58,438 nt of DNA, taken from contig NZ_CAJAXH010000081.1 of NCBI RefSeq assembly GCF_903946935.1, positions 1-58,438 of the forward strand, written 5' to 3'. The DNA is from an uncultured Thiodictyon sp. Its GTDB lineage: Bacteria > Pseudomonadota > Gammaproteobacteria > Chromatiales > Chromatiaceae. How positions within the stretch are numbered: the first letter of the stretch is position 1; every line of letters begins with the position of its first letter. Positions 24,632 to 33,522 of this stretch are shown here, piece by piece. The translations under genes were made by a program, and so were the position numbers. The notes beneath the pieces were generated by a model. It was not told the DNA's origin. It was given only the letters and a program-made list of their open reading frames with translations, and searched no databases.

Positions 24632-26044
24632 TCAGGCCTCGGTGGATCGCAGCGCCCGCAGCGGCAGCCTCAGCTCGGCCAGCGCCCCGCCGCCCGCCGC
24701 ATTGGTGAGGGTGAGATTGCCGCCGTGTTGCCCGGCGATCGTACGCGAGATCGACAGCCCGAGCCCCAGCCCCTGGGTCTTGGTCGTGAAAAATGGCTGG
24801 CCGGCCTCCCGCAAGGCCGCGGGCGATAACCCGGGGCCGCGATCCTGCACCTGCAGGCGTGCCTGGCCATCCTGCTGGTCCAGACGGACCTCAATCTCCC
24901 GTCGCTCGCCCAGTGACGCCGCCTCGATCGCATTGCGCAGCACATTGAGCACAATCTGCGAGAGTTGGATCGGGTCGCCGGTGATCCAAAGCGGGTGCTG
25001 AGGCAGGCGCAAGTCCAAGTCGGTGCGCTGGGCCCGCGCCTCGGCGGCAACCAACTCGGCCACGTCCAGTATGACCTGCACCAGATCGACCGGCTCGCGC
25101 TGGTCCTTGGCCGGACGGATGAAGCCGCGGATGTGTTCGACGATCTGCCTGGCACGCTCGGTGTTGTGGACGATCTTGTCGAGCAACGCGAGCGCCGGTA
25201 TCCGGTCGTCGTCGCTGCTGCGCAGGCCGCGCTGGGCGACCTCGGCGTTGGTGAGGATAGCGGTCAGCGGCTGGTTCAGCTCGTGTGCCAAGGAGGCCGA
25301 CAGCAGCCCCAGGCTGCGCTGGCGCTCAAGTTGGGCAATGCGCTCGCTCAAGAGCCGGTTTTCCTCGCCGCGGGCCTGCGCCGCCGCGGCCGCGACCTGC
25401 GCCCCGATCAGGCGCTCCAGTGCGAGGCCAAGCCAGGCGATATTGCTGACGATAATCCCGAAGGTCACGGTCAGCGCCAACAGCAGCGAGTCATAGCCCT
25501 GGGTTAGTAGCCCGGGATGGGAGGCCCCCAGGCCGGCACTGAGCAGACGCAGCCCAAACATCGTGGCCATCAAGGCAAAGGCCGCGGCAATCCAGTCGGC
25601 GCTGCGCTGCCCACCGCGCCGCCCCAGCCGCCAGGCCCACCAGGCCACGCGGGTGTTCATGATAATAAACGCAACCGAAGTAATGACGTAGCGCAACGGC
25701 TCGCTGGCACTGAGCAGCAGAGATTGGTATCCGGCCAGAAAGGCCAGTACCAGGATGACCAGACGACTTGGGGGCTCCGGGGCGTCGAGTGCCAGACGGA
25801 CGGCCTGGAGCTTGAGCACTAGCATCAGGAACGCGAGCAGGGTCGCCAGCGTAAAGCCCAGCACCGTGGGCACGACCGCACGCAGGGCGAATAACAGGCT
25901 GGACACTGCGGCGGCGATACCACCGCCGCACCACAGGTGCAGCGCCAGGGTGCGCTGGCGCCACAGCACGGTCCAGAGCGCCAGCGAAATGACCAGGCTG
26001 AGCACACTGATAAACAGAAAGCCGGTTCGTGCGTCGAAAATCAT
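24632..26044 (-). CDS. Membrane sensor histidine kinase
   Basis: 470 residues from ATG 26044. The N-terminal 230 residues contain about seven hydrophobic segments (FLFISVLSLVISLALWTVL first) with very short loops, so sensing is probably within the membrane. A short coiled coil leads to the HisKA box SLAHELNQPLTAIL with His254; the HATPase_c domain has the N box region, DRGPGLSPAALREAGQPFF and GLGLGLSISRTI. It forms an operon with the FixJ-type regulator. The signal is unknown. Confidence 0.92.
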   Translation of the reverse strand: MIFDARTGFLFISVLSLVISLALWTVLWRQRTLALHLWCGGGIAAAVSSLLFALRAVVPTVLGFTLATLLAFLMLVLKLQAVRLALDAPEPPSRLVILVLAFLAGYQSLLLSASEPLRYVITSVAFIIMNTRVAWWAWRLGRRGGQRSADWIAAAFALMATMFGLRLLSAGLGASHPGLLTQGYDSLLLALTVTFGIIVSNIAWLGLALERLIGAQVAAAAAQARGEENRLLSERIAQLERQRSLGLLSASLAHELNQPLTAILTNAEVAQRGLRSSDDDRIPALALLDKIVHNTERARQIVEHIRGFIRPAKDQREPVDLVQVILDVAELVAAEARAQRTDLDLRLPQHPLWITGDPIQLSQIVLNVLRNAIEAASLGERREIEVRLDQQDGQARLQVQDRGPGLSPAALREAGQPFFTTKTQGLGLGLSISRTIAGQHGGNLTLTNAAGGGALAELRLPLRALRSTEA

Positions 26045-26430
26045 TGCGTCGTTCAGGCGCCATCGTGACGAGAAGCGAGGGCTTATAGGGTGCCGGATCT
26101 CCGGGTTGCCGTCCACCATGGCGCGACGGTCTCGCTGGGCCTGGCCGCTACGGCCGGGGCTGTTGGCGGGGCCCATTCCCGGTCAGCCGATCAGGCCCCG
26201 CGGGACCTTAGGTCGCTCGCTTGGCCCTTTGGGGCAATAGACAGGATGTGATCGCTGCCTAACATGGGCCTGCCCGAGTCGAGCTGTCCGGCGCCGCCTT
26301 GCCCATGGTGCGCGCGCTCGTGGCCGGCCGCGCGTACGGGCCCCGAGGCGATTCAAATGATAAAGCGAGAACACCGAAGGATCGGCTTCAAGACACCGGC
26401 GCCTACCGATCGATCACTGCGAGGTAACCA
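26045..26430. other. Divergent intergenic region (kinase / outer membrane protein)
   Basis: 386 bases with no supported gene. It must carry divergent promoters for the kinase and for the outer membrane protein operon. No clear -35/-10 pair or long dyad was identified by eye. Confidence 0.4.
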
Positions 26431-27252
26431 ATGAGTAAGATGCCTGATATCCGACGGCTAGCCGCCGTACTCGGCGTGGCAGCAACGGTCGCGGCAACCG
26501 CGGCCCGCGCCGAATTGAGCGCCGAGCAGTTGGCAAAGATCACGCAGAACCCGGTGGCCAACCTGATCAGCGTGCCATTCCAGAACAACACCAATCTGCA
26601 TTTCGGTCCCCAGAATAACACGCAGAATGTGCTCAACATCCAGCCGGTGATCCCGTTCACGGTCAATTCCGACTGGAATATCATCACACGCACGATCGTG
26701 CCGGTGATCTGGATGCCTGACCTAACGCCGACGGTGAAGGCGGTGAACGGGATCGGCGATACGGTCTTCACCGCCTGGTTGTCCCCCGCTAAGCCTGGGA
26801 AATGGATTTGGGGCGCGGGACCGGTCGTGCAGGCGCCCACGGATAGTGACACTCGGCTCGGCAATCGCAATTGGGGGCTGGGGCCCTCGGTGGTCCTCGT
26901 CCACCTCGATCACCAGAGCCCCTGGGTCTTTGGTCTGCTGTTCAACAACATCTGGTCACTGTCCAGCAACCAGGCGGGCGGGTCATATAACCATGGTGTC
27001 ATCCAACCGGGTATTAATTACAACTTCACGAACGGCGTGTATATCACCTCGTCGCCCGTCATTACCGTCGACTGGCGGGCCGCCAGTAGTCAGCAGTGGA
27101 CCGTGCCGGTCGGCGCCGGCATCGGCAAGGTCTTTCGCCTCGGCAAGTTGCCCGTCAATATGAGTTTGGCTGGCTATTACAACGTAGTCTCACCCACCAA
27201 TGGCCCTAACTGGGATATCCGGGCACAGGTCCAGTTCCTGTTCCCCAAGTAA
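26431..27252 (+). CDS. Outer membrane beta-barrel protein (transporter-like, 'neuromedin U' type)
   Basis: 273 residues with a signal peptide (basic MSKMPDIRR, hydrophobic core, cleavage likely after AARA near residue 27). The mature part has alternating hydrophobic strands typical of a barrel and ends in a terminal phenylalanine-rich strand (WDIRAQVQFLFPK). It resembles the bacterial family loosely named neuromedin U or phenol-pathway MetA-like transporter. A ribosome-binding site (GAGG) precedes the ATG. The GntH-like hydrolase follows after 18 bases, so the two are probably co-expressed. Confidence 0.75.
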   Translation: MSKMPDIRRLAAVLGVAATVAATAARAELSAEQLAKITQNPVANLISVPFQNNTNLHFGPQNNTQNVLNIQPVIPFTVNSDWNIITRTIVPVIWMPDLTPTVKAVNGIGDTVFTAWLSPAKPGKWIWGAGPVVQAPTDSDTRLGNRNWGLGPSVVLVHLDHQSPWVFGLLFNNIWSLSSNQAGGSYNHGVIQPGINYNFTNGVYITSSPVITVDWRAASSQQWTVPVGAGIGKVFRLGKLPVNMSLAGYYNVVSPTNGPNWDIRAQVQFLFPK

Positions 27253-27270
27253 AACCAAAGAGAAACCATC

Positions 27271-28893
27271 ATGACTGACTCGAATAAGACAGAACCCACC
27301 GGTTGGACGCGGCGCGACGCATTGAAGCTGTCAGGCTGGAGCCTGGGCGGCTTGGCCCTTGGGGGCACGCTTACCGATGCCGTGGCGGGTACAGCCGCGG
27401 TTGGTGAGAGCTGCGCGGACGCCAGCTGCTCATGCCCGCCCGGGCCGACCTGTAGCTGGACCGACCCGGCCGCCGCGCAGCGCTATACCTATTTCGACAA
27501 GCTACCCCCATTCGTTCCGTTCAGCCATCACACGCGCACGACCATCGCGCCGCTGGCCGAAAATGAGATGCGGATCACCTTCATGGGGTCGGCGATCCCG
27601 CCGCGCACCCTGGCCCAGCGGATGATGAGCATCTTTGTCGAAGTGGGTTGGGACCCGGCGAAAGAGATGCCGCTGGATCAGTTTGTATTCGACTGCGGCT
27701 CCGGGGTCGGTGCCAATTATGGCGCGATGAATGTCGGCTATGGGCGGATGGATAAGGTCTTTCTGACCCATCTGCACGGCGACCACATGAGCGACCTGAC
27801 CACCTTCTATTGCTTCGGTCCCGCGGGTGATCGCAAGTCTCCACTGTACGTGTGGGGGCCTGGCCCGTCGGGGGTGGAAAACCCGCTTGCTTCGACAGGG
27901 GCGGGCCAGCCGAGATTTTATGACGACGGCACGCGGGCCTTCTGTGCGCATCTGCGTGAGGCCTGCCGTTGGCACACGGAGAGCTTCAGTTTCGAGTCGA
28001 CCGGCCATGTCGGCTACCGCGCGCCCACCCGGGAAAGCTGGGGTTTGCCCTGCGAACCCATACCCGTCGGCAACGATCCGAAGGACGATGGTTATGCCAT
28101 GATTCCGATCGAACTGGATTTACAAGCGTATGCGAAAGGCGAGAACGTCGCCTATGAAAATAAGGCCACCGGGGTCAAGATCACCTTCTTCCCGGTGATC
28201 CATACCCGCAAGGGGTCCATCGGCTACAAGCTAGAATGGCGGGGGCGGAGCATGATCTACACGGGCGACACCAAGCCCGAACGGCTCAGTCTGGAGGCGG
28301 CCCGCAACGGCGGCCGCGGTGTGGACGTATTCATCCACGAGATGGTCGTTCCAGCGCAGGTGTGGGCGATGAAGATGAAGGGCATGACCGATCCGTCGAA
28401 GGTGCCTGGACCCCTGGTCCAAAATCTGACGGTGGTCCAGAATAGCTCCCATACCCCGCAGGGGGCCTTTGGGTATCTACTCAGCCAGGTCGAGCCGCGT
28501 CCGCGGCTCATGGTTGCCACCCACTTTCCGACGGCCGATGATACAGTCGCCTGTGCCATGAAAAGCGTGCAGGAGCATTGCAAGGTATTTCAGGGTAATG
28601 ATCCGAACCCCGAAACAGGTGCTGCCCGTATCACCTGGTCCTTTGACCGCATGGTGATTTCGGTATTCCCCGATCGGATCCTCGAGCAGCGGGGCGAGGT
28701 CCAGGAGTTCGGATTTACCGCCACGCCCCAGCTACCTCCAGGTGGGCTCATGGCCTTGAAGACCCCGAAATATCACTATGCCGATAAGTTCGGGGTCATT
28801 GCCGGGAATCCCTATGCGCAGATCGATCTGTCGACGGGGATCCCTGCCTGCAATTGCGACCATACCTGCAATTTCCGGGAGGACGGGTATTGA
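27271..28893 (+). CDS. Tat-exported MBL-fold metallohydrolase, GntH-like
   Basis: 540 residues. The N-terminus WTRRDALKLSGWSLGGLALG is a twin-arginine signal. A cysteine-rich spacer (CADASCSCPPGPTC) is followed by a metallo-beta-lactamase domain with THLHGDHMSD (HxHxDH metal ligands, about residues 165-174), GDTKPE and a late ATHFPTADDT histidine. The size and the flanking blocks resemble the MBL-fold protein named GntH in guanitoxin clusters, but none of the other guanitoxin genes is present, so that pathway should not be inferred. The C-terminus has another cysteine cluster (CNCDHTCNF). Periplasmic, substrate unknown. Confidence 0.8.
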   Translation: MTDSNKTEPTGWTRRDALKLSGWSLGGLALGGTLTDAVAGTAAVGESCADASCSCPPGPTCSWTDPAAAQRYTYFDKLPPFVPFSHHTRTTIAPLAENEMRITFMGSAIPPRTLAQRMMSIFVEVGWDPAKEMPLDQFVFDCGSGVGANYGAMNVGYGRMDKVFLTHLHGDHMSDLTTFYCFGPAGDRKSPLYVWGPGPSGVENPLASTGAGQPRFYDDGTRAFCAHLREACRWHTESFSFESTGHVGYRAPTRESWGLPCEPIPVGNDPKDDGYAMIPIELDLQAYAKGENVAYENKATGVKITFFPVIHTRKGSIGYKLEWRGRSMIYTGDTKPERLSLEAARNGGRGVDVFIHEMVVPAQVWAMKMKGMTDPSKVPGPLVQNLTVVQNSSHTPQGAFGYLLSQVEPRPRLMVATHFPTADDTVACAMKSVQEHCKVFQGNDPNPETGAARITWSFDRMVISVFPDRILEQRGEVQEFGFTATPQLPPGGLMALKTPKYHYADKFGVIAGNPYAQIDLSTGIPACNCDHTCNFREDGY

Positions 28894-29035
28894 TCTCCGT
28901 CTGGCGCCGGCGGGTGGTATGACTGGGGGGGATGCACGCCGATCTCAGGTCGCCTTTGGATGAATAAGCGCTTCCCGACTCATCTGGATGGCGACCACCT
29001 GAGGCCTTGATCATAACTCTGGCCACTGGCGCTTC

Positions 29036-29157
29036 CGGCCTTGATCGTCGTTCCGGCCACTCCGGGGCAGGAGTCCAAGGCTTCAGCCTTGGCTGGACAG
29101 GACCAAGGCTGAAGCCTTGGACTCCAGAAGATGGCTGCTGGCCGGAACGATGATCAA
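29036..29157. repeat. MITE-like element (TTGATC family), full copy
   Basis: The left end CTTGATCGTCGTTCCGGCCA and the right end TGGCCGGAACGATGATCAAG are near-perfect inverted repeats. Inside is a strong hairpin with arms GGAGTCCAAGGCTTCAGCCT and its near complement. The copy at 48592-48712 is about the same length and has the same internal hairpin. Confidence 0.75.
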
Positions 29158-29190
29158 GCCCGCGCTTCCCGCGCACGGCGACTGACACAG

Positions 29191-29218
29191 GCGTGACACC
29201 GCGGGCGCGGTGTCACGC
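29191..29218. repeat. Perfect inverted repeat GCGTGACACCGC/GCGGTGTCACGC
   Basis: Twelve-base arms with a four-base loop. It matches the dyad at 1208-1233. It lies downstream of the acyltransferase gene on the minus strand. Confidence 0.6.
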
Positions 29219-29370
29219 GTACGGGGGGAGCTTGATCATCGTTCCGGCCAGCGTTGCGCCGTCATTGCCGCCGGGATAATGATTGAGGTCCAACGGAGCG
29301 ACCAGCGCACTGTTATCCGTGGATGAACCAAGCGCTGAACCACCGGCAGTTATGATATGCGAGTGATTGA

Positions 29371-30468
29371 TTAATAAGGAAAAAATCGTTTCAGTCCGTT
29401 AAGTGGTCGCTCAACGATCTCCCAGGATAAGATTGCAATACTGACAGTCAGCATCGCATTGAGCGGGACTTGCCACGCAAAATCAAGGGTATCGTAAGGG
29501 AAGCCGGTATTTCGCGAAATCAAGCCCCATCCCCAGGCGGCAAAATTATGGTACAGATACAGGCCGTAGCTAATTAAACCGAGATAGCGAATGGCCCGCA
29601 AATCGAAAAATGCCCCAAGGGGGCCGCGATAACCTTTCATTGCCTTAGCGACCAGGACGACCGAAAATCCCACAACAGAATAGCCGCCAACGATGCCGAT
29701 AATCGGGTGGTTGAAAATAGCGCCACTTGGCCTGAACATTGCCAATAGAAAAAATAGTGGAAGCAAGAGCGCCAGCGGTTGCGCAATGCGATAGAGTACG
29801 TCTTTGTCACCGCCGGGCAGGGCTAGTAGTCCGCCGATCACCAGCGCTTGCATGCTCACAATTGGAAGTATCTCGGGAAACTTCACGTCCGGCAGAAACA
29901 AGGTAAATCCCAACCTATAGATAAAGCTGAAAATCAGTACCCCAACCAGAAACTGCCTTAAGTTCCTTGCAAAGAAAAGGACCAAAATCGGCAAGACAAG
30001 ATAAAACTGCTCCTCGACTGCCAGCGTCCATAAGTGAGATGGCGGTCCGATCCAACTTTGCTTCAAGAATACCAGAATATTTGTTCCATAAAGGGCGAGC
30101 CAAAGAAAGTCTTCGCGACACGAGCCCTTTACGAGCCAGGCCGCGACCAAGATAAGCAAGAAATAAACCGGAAAAATGCGAAGTGACCGCCTAAGGTAGA
30201 AAGCGCGAAGAAAACGCGACTTGGCACGGCCCTCAAGACCTTGGCCTTTAATGAGAATGCCGGTAATCAAGAACCCGGACAATACAAAAAATATCGTTAC
30301 GCCGAAATAACCAAGCGAAATTCTGAATAGGTAATCGTACCATTTGTTGCAGGTATCATGATCCCTGGCGACAAAGATCCAGTGTTCGTACATGACCATG
30401 GCAACGGCGATCGCTCGTAATCCGTCAAAATGCACATACCGCCGAAAAGTATCGACTGAATCGTTCAT
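29371..30468 (-). CDS. Acyltransferase 3 family membrane protein
   Basis: 365 residues with about ten hydrophobic segments. The N-terminus YVHFDGLRAIAVAMVMYEHW has the family motif with the catalytic-type His, followed by GYFGVTIFFVLSGFLI and RRSLRIFPVYF, and later HLWTLAVEEQFYL. Such proteins O-acylate surface polysaccharides or lipids at the inner membrane. Codon and base composition are less GC-rich than neighbouring genes, which suggests acquisition. No linked polysaccharide genes are present. Confidence 0.9.
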   Translation of the reverse strand: MNDSVDTFRRYVHFDGLRAIAVAMVMYEHWIFVARDHDTCNKWYDYLFRISLGYFGVTIFFVLSGFLITGILIKGQGLEGRAKSRFLRAFYLRRSLRIFPVYFLLILVAAWLVKGSCREDFLWLALYGTNILVFLKQSWIGPPSHLWTLAVEEQFYLVLPILVLFFARNLRQFLVGVLIFSFIYRLGFTLFLPDVKFPEILPIVSMQALVIGGLLALPGGDKDVLYRIAQPLALLLPLFFLLAMFRPSGAIFNHPIIGIVGGYSVVGFSVVLVAKAMKGYRGPLGAFFDLRAIRYLGLISYGLYLYHNFAAWGWGLISRNTGFPYDTLDFAWQVPLNAMLTVSIAILSWEIVERPLNGLKRFFPY

Positions 30469-30592
30469 TGCTTATCAACTGGCTTATTAACTAAGCGTTT
30501 GCAGGGATTTTGCGTCAAAAAACCGGCTGCGGCATGCGCGATCTTTACGCAGTCCCGTCGCGAGCCTCCTAGCCAACTCATGCGGGACGCCG

Positions 30593-31033
30593 TCAACTCG
30601 GCCTGCCGGGGCTTTGGTTGAGGCTGAAATCGATCAGCATCTCGAGTGCGAGCCCCGGATGGGCGCCGATGGTGGCGGGGTCGAAGCCGTGCTCGAAGAA
30701 TGGCGCATAGCCGGGGTGGGTCGCTGCGTCGCCTGCGCTGAGGCGTTTGAAACCCATGCTCCAGCGATCGAAGTGGCGCTCGTCGACCGGTTCGCGCGCG
30801 ATTTCAAACACGTCGGTGTGGCGCGGGTCGCGCTTGATTCGGGTGAAGGTTTCGTCCACGGCGGCCGCCTCGCCTTCCAGCACCTGCATAAAGCTACCGC
30901 CGGCATAGAGCAGCATCCCGGTCACCTGTTGCGGCGTGTTGTGTCGAACACTGGATGCTAGAATCTGATCGAGTGCGGTCGTGTCCAATTCCTTGAACGC
31001 CGTGCTGACATAGATGAGATGGATAAGCGCCAT
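30593..31033 (-). CDS. BLUF-domain blue-light photoreceptor
   Basis: 146 residues. The FAD-binding BLUF core is complete: Tyr8 in HLIYVS, Asn32, Gln50 in FMQVLEG, and Trp91/Met93 in DRWSMGF, the residues of the light-driven hydrogen-bond switch. About 45 residues follow the core, probably capping helices; no output domain is fused, so it must signal through a partner. It is a single gene between an acyltransferase and the PHA locus. Blue-light sensing fits a phototroph. Confidence 0.92.
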   Translation of the reverse strand: MALIHLIYVSTAFKELDTTALDQILASSVRHNTPQQVTGMLLYAGGSFMQVLEGEAAAVDETFTRIKRDPRHTDVFEIAREPVDERHFDRWSMGFKRLSAGDAATHPGYAPFFEHGFDPATIGAHPGLALEMLIDFSLNQSPGRPS

Positions 31034-31207
31034 GAGTTAACGACTGCTCAAGTCGATCCGGGGGGGCTCGAAGTATCTGATCCGCTGGCCGCGTCGTCAA
31101 GCGCTTGCGGTGGGGTTGCCGGGTCGGCGCGCCCGACCGCCGCCCTCGCCATGATGGGCGTCAACAACAAAAGTTATTGATATTAGAGGTAGCGAAAAAT
31201 CGCAGGC

Positions 31208-31234
31208 AAAAAAAGCCCGGCGGGGAGCCGGGCT
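31208..31234 (-). terminator. Rho-independent terminator (phaB)
   Basis: An eight-base stem AGCCCGGC/GCCGGGCT with a five-base loop; read on the minus strand it is followed by a run of seven T. It lies about 85 bases past the phaB stop. Confidence 0.85.
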
Positions 31235-31318
31235 GGAACGTCTCATGTTTAGAGAGACGAGGAGGACTCGGTTGAGATCCTGGGGTGACGTGAGTTGTTG
31301 TTTGTTACGTCACCCGAT

Positions 31319-32059
31319 TCAATGCATGAACAGGCCGCCGTTCACCGGGATGTTGGCGCCCGTGACATAGCCGTTGGCATCGGCGGCGAGGAAGCCGACC
31401 GCAGAGGCGATCTCGGCCGGTTGCGCCATGCGGCGCATCGGGATCCCGCCGATGATGGAGTTACGCACCTTGTCATCCATGGCCAGCGTCATCGCCGTCT
31501 CCACATAGCCGGGGGAGATGGTGTTGACGGTAATGCCCTTGGAGGCGCCCTCTTGGGCCAGGGCCATGGTGAAACCGTGCATGCCAGCCTTGGCGGCGGA
31601 GTAATTGGTCTGCCCGAACTGCCCGCGCTGGCCGTTGACCGAGCTGATGTTGATGATCCGCCCGTAACCGCGCTCCAGCATCCCTTCCCAGACCTGCCGG
31701 GTCACATTGAACACGCTGTTCAAGTTGACGTTGATCACCGCATTCCATTGCGAGGGCTGCATCTTCTTGAAGGTGGTGTCGCGGGTAATGCCGGCGCAAT
31801 TGACCAGGACTTCGATCGGACCATGCGCGGCGACGATCTCACCGATCATGCGCCCGGTGTCCTCGAAGGAGGAGACATCGGCGGAATAGGTGGCGATCGT
31901 CATGCCTTCGGCGGCGCGATCCTTTTTCCAGGCTTCCGCGATCTCGCACTCAGAGGGGTGATGGTTGGCGACCACGGTAAAACCGTCCTGCACCAGACGG
32001 GTGCAAATCGCGGTGCCGATACCGCCGATACCACCGGTGACGAATGCGACTCGTGCCAT
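31319..32059 (-). CDS. phaB: Acetoacetyl-CoA reductase
   Basis: 246 residues, short-chain dehydrogenase family. It reduces acetoacetyl-CoA to (R)-3-hydroxybutyryl-CoA with NADPH, the step before polymerisation. The nucleotide motif TGGIGGIG is near residue 8, NCAGITRD near 88, and the catalytic Ser and YSAAK motif near 150. GGAGGAGAG precedes the ATG. It lies downstream of the phasin gene with 168 bases between and has its own terminator. The thiolase phaA is not in the window. Confidence 0.96.
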   Translation of the reverse strand: MARVAFVTGGIGGIGTAICTRLVQDGFTVVANHHPSECEIAEAWKKDRAAEGMTIATYSADVSSFEDTGRMIGEIVAAHGPIEVLVNCAGITRDTTFKKMQPSQWNAVINVNLNSVFNVTRQVWEGMLERGYGRIINISSVNGQRGQFGQTNYSAAKAGMHGFTMALAQEGASKGITVNTISPGYVETAMTLAMDDKVRNSIIGGIPMRRMAQPAEIASAVGFLAADANGYVTGANIPVNGGLFMH

Positions 32060-32148
32060 TATCTCTCTCCTCCGGGTTATTGCTTGTTCTTACGGTTATA
32101 TGGCCACCAGCGCCATTGGCGGGCGGCCAAAATAGGGTGTCTGCGACC

Positions 32149-32194
32149 CCATTTTCACTAGCCGCTCCGGCGACCGTGCGGCTAGTAAAAATGG
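32149..32194. repeat. Inverted repeat between phaB and phasin genes
   Basis: Arms of 17 bases (CCATTTTCACTAGCCGC and a one-mismatch complement) with a 12-base loop. It could end or stabilise the phasin transcript; there is no long T-run, so a strong intrinsic terminator is not claimed. Confidence 0.5.
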
Positions 32195-32227
32195 CGGTCC
32201 ATCCATGGACCGAGTGCCTATCTGTAC

Positions 32228-32593
32228 TTAGACGGCCGGGACGGCCTTGCGCAGGTCGGCGCTCACGTCGGCCAGGTTCTTCTCAAACCACACGCGGTAG
32301 TCGTCACGGGCTTGGCCAGCGAGTTGCATGTTGATCTTGGACTCGCTCAGCACGCGCTCGCTCAGTTCCTTGGCGGCCTCGGCCTGGGCCTTGAAGAATT
32401 CGGTCACGCCCTTGGACTCGGTGGCGAGCTTGGTCAGGCGCACACTGTGCTCGACGGCCAGGTTCATGGCATCCACTTGACGGGTGGCCATGCGCTCGAA
32501 GATGCGCAGGTTGAGTTCGCCCAGGCTGGACATACGCTCCACGCCCTTGTTGGTGATTTCGTTGACGGTGTTAAAGGTATCGGTCGCGGTCAT
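32228..32593 (-). CDS. phaP: Phasin (PHA granule-associated protein)
   Basis: 121 residues from ATG 32593, which has GGAG eight bases ahead. It is helical and amphipathic with the phasin pattern (FNTVNEITNKGVERMSSLGELNLRIFERM, split here over the N-terminal half) and FFKAQAEAAKELSERVL. Phasins coat PHA granules. The upstream 50 bases contain PhaR-type operator sequences shared with phaE. It is divergent from nothing: phaR lies upstream on the same strand. Confidence 0.9.
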   Translation of the reverse strand: MTATDTFNTVNEITNKGVERMSSLGELNLRIFERMATRQVDAMNLAVEHSVRLTKLATESKGVTEFFKAQAEAAKELSERVLSESKINMQLAGQARDDYRVWFEKNLADVSADLRKAVPAV

Positions 32594-32612
32594 CGTCGTT
32601 ACTCCGGAAATT

Positions 32613-32644
32613 GCTGCGATGCAGCATTTGTTGCAGCGCACAAT
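32613..32644. promoter_or_regulatory. Putative PhaR operator upstream of phasin gene
   Basis: A perfect dyad GCTGCGATGCAGC at 32613-32625 fits the CTGC-N3-GCAG pattern described for PhaR in Rhodobacter. It is followed at 32627-32644 by TTTGTTGCAGCGCACAAT, which is repeated exactly upstream of phaE. The site is 20-50 bases from the phasin ATG. Its assignment to PhaR is inference. Confidence 0.6.
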
Positions 32645-32791
32645 AGTCGGCTCGCTAACCGGTGTCAAGTCAGAAATGTTCAATGCTCGGGATTGGTTTT
32701 TCCGGCGCCGGTCGTGTCCGCTGTCCGGGGCGTCAAGTCTCTGTGTCAAAAACAGTGCGGGATTATTACATGCGGCATTCGCGGCGCCGGA

Positions 32792-33262
32792 TCAAGGGTC
32801 TTCGTCGCGGGGGCGCTCGCTGCCGACGGGGATGCCCGCCGCACGCATAAACTCGTCCTGGAGGTTCGCCCACAGGTCCATGTTGCGCTTGGTCATCCGG
32901 GTCACCGCGTCGATGGGGTTGTCGCCCCAGGTGTTGCTCAATTGCTTCTGTTGCTGGGCGAAGAGGTCCAGGGAGCTCTCCAGGTAGCGGGCAAATACCC
33001 CCTGTACCGTGCCCCCGTAGAAACGGATGATCTGGGCCAGCATGTTGGCGCTGAACAGTGACTCGCCCCCGGTTTCCTCCTCCAGCATGATCTGGAGCAG
33101 GATCGAACGGGTGATATCGGCGTCGTTGGCGGCGTCGACGACCCGAAACCGGGCGCTGTCCATGACCAGCGTGCGTACGTCGGCGAGCGTGATGTAGCGG
33201 CTGACCTCCGTGTCATACAGACGCCGATTGGGGTACTTCTTGATGATGCGCTCGCTACTCAT
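32792..33262 (-). CDS. phaR: PHA synthesis repressor PhaR
   Basis: 156 residues. The N-terminal PHB_acc_N DNA-binding domain is clear (RIIKKYPNRRLYDTEVSRYI, then LADVRTLVMD), followed by the PHB_acc repeat region (ILLQIMLEEETGG). PhaR senses free polymer and represses phasin and synthase genes. The gene lies between the phasin gene and the divergent phaE, with candidate operators on both sides (32613-32644 and 33460-33477). Confidence 0.95.
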   Translation of the reverse strand: MSSERIIKKYPNRRLYDTEVSRYITLADVRTLVMDSARFRVVDAANDADITRSILLQIMLEEETGGESLFSANMLAQIIRFYGGTVQGVFARYLESSLDLFAQQQKQLSNTWGDNPIDAVTRMTKRNMDLWANLQDEFMRAAGIPVGSERPRDEDP

Positions 33263-33459
33263 GCTGATGCCCTGTGGCTGGTCGGAGTCCGGCTTGCCGG
33301 TCGGGTCGCAACGCCGTCACGGGCGACTGGTGTGGATGTAAGTGGCTGTTGTGAAGCCTACTTTATCGCGTATCGCGCAAGACGGCGGAGGGCGGCGCAC
33401 CGGCGGTGGACGCCGCGACAAGTGGGTGCCCGCCCCGATTTCGACGGATAATAGCGGAG

Positions 33460-33477
33460 TTTGTTGCAGCGCACAAT
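33460..33477. promoter_or_regulatory. Putative PhaR-type operator upstream of phaE
   Basis: TTTGTTGCAGCGCACAAT is identical over 18 bases to 32627-32644 upstream of the phasin gene. It lies 46 bases before the phaE start. Chance recurrence of 18 bases at the two PHA promoters is very unlikely. Confidence 0.6.
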
Positions 33478-33522
33478 TTTCCGTGCTAGCTTTTTCCAAC
33501 TTACACCCGAGGAGGCCGCAAC

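Larger units (their letters stand above)
28894..29370. other. Repeat-filled intergenic region
   Basis: 477 bases without a supported gene. It contains a partial TTGATC-family end (29013-29033), a full copy (29036-29157), the CGTGACACCGC dyad (29191-29218) and another TTGATC end at about 29230-29250. Confidence 0.5.

Noticed and set aside
27271-28893. A guanitoxin biosynthesis cluster
   Set aside because: Only the GntH-like hydrolase is present; none of the other pathway genes is visible on either side.
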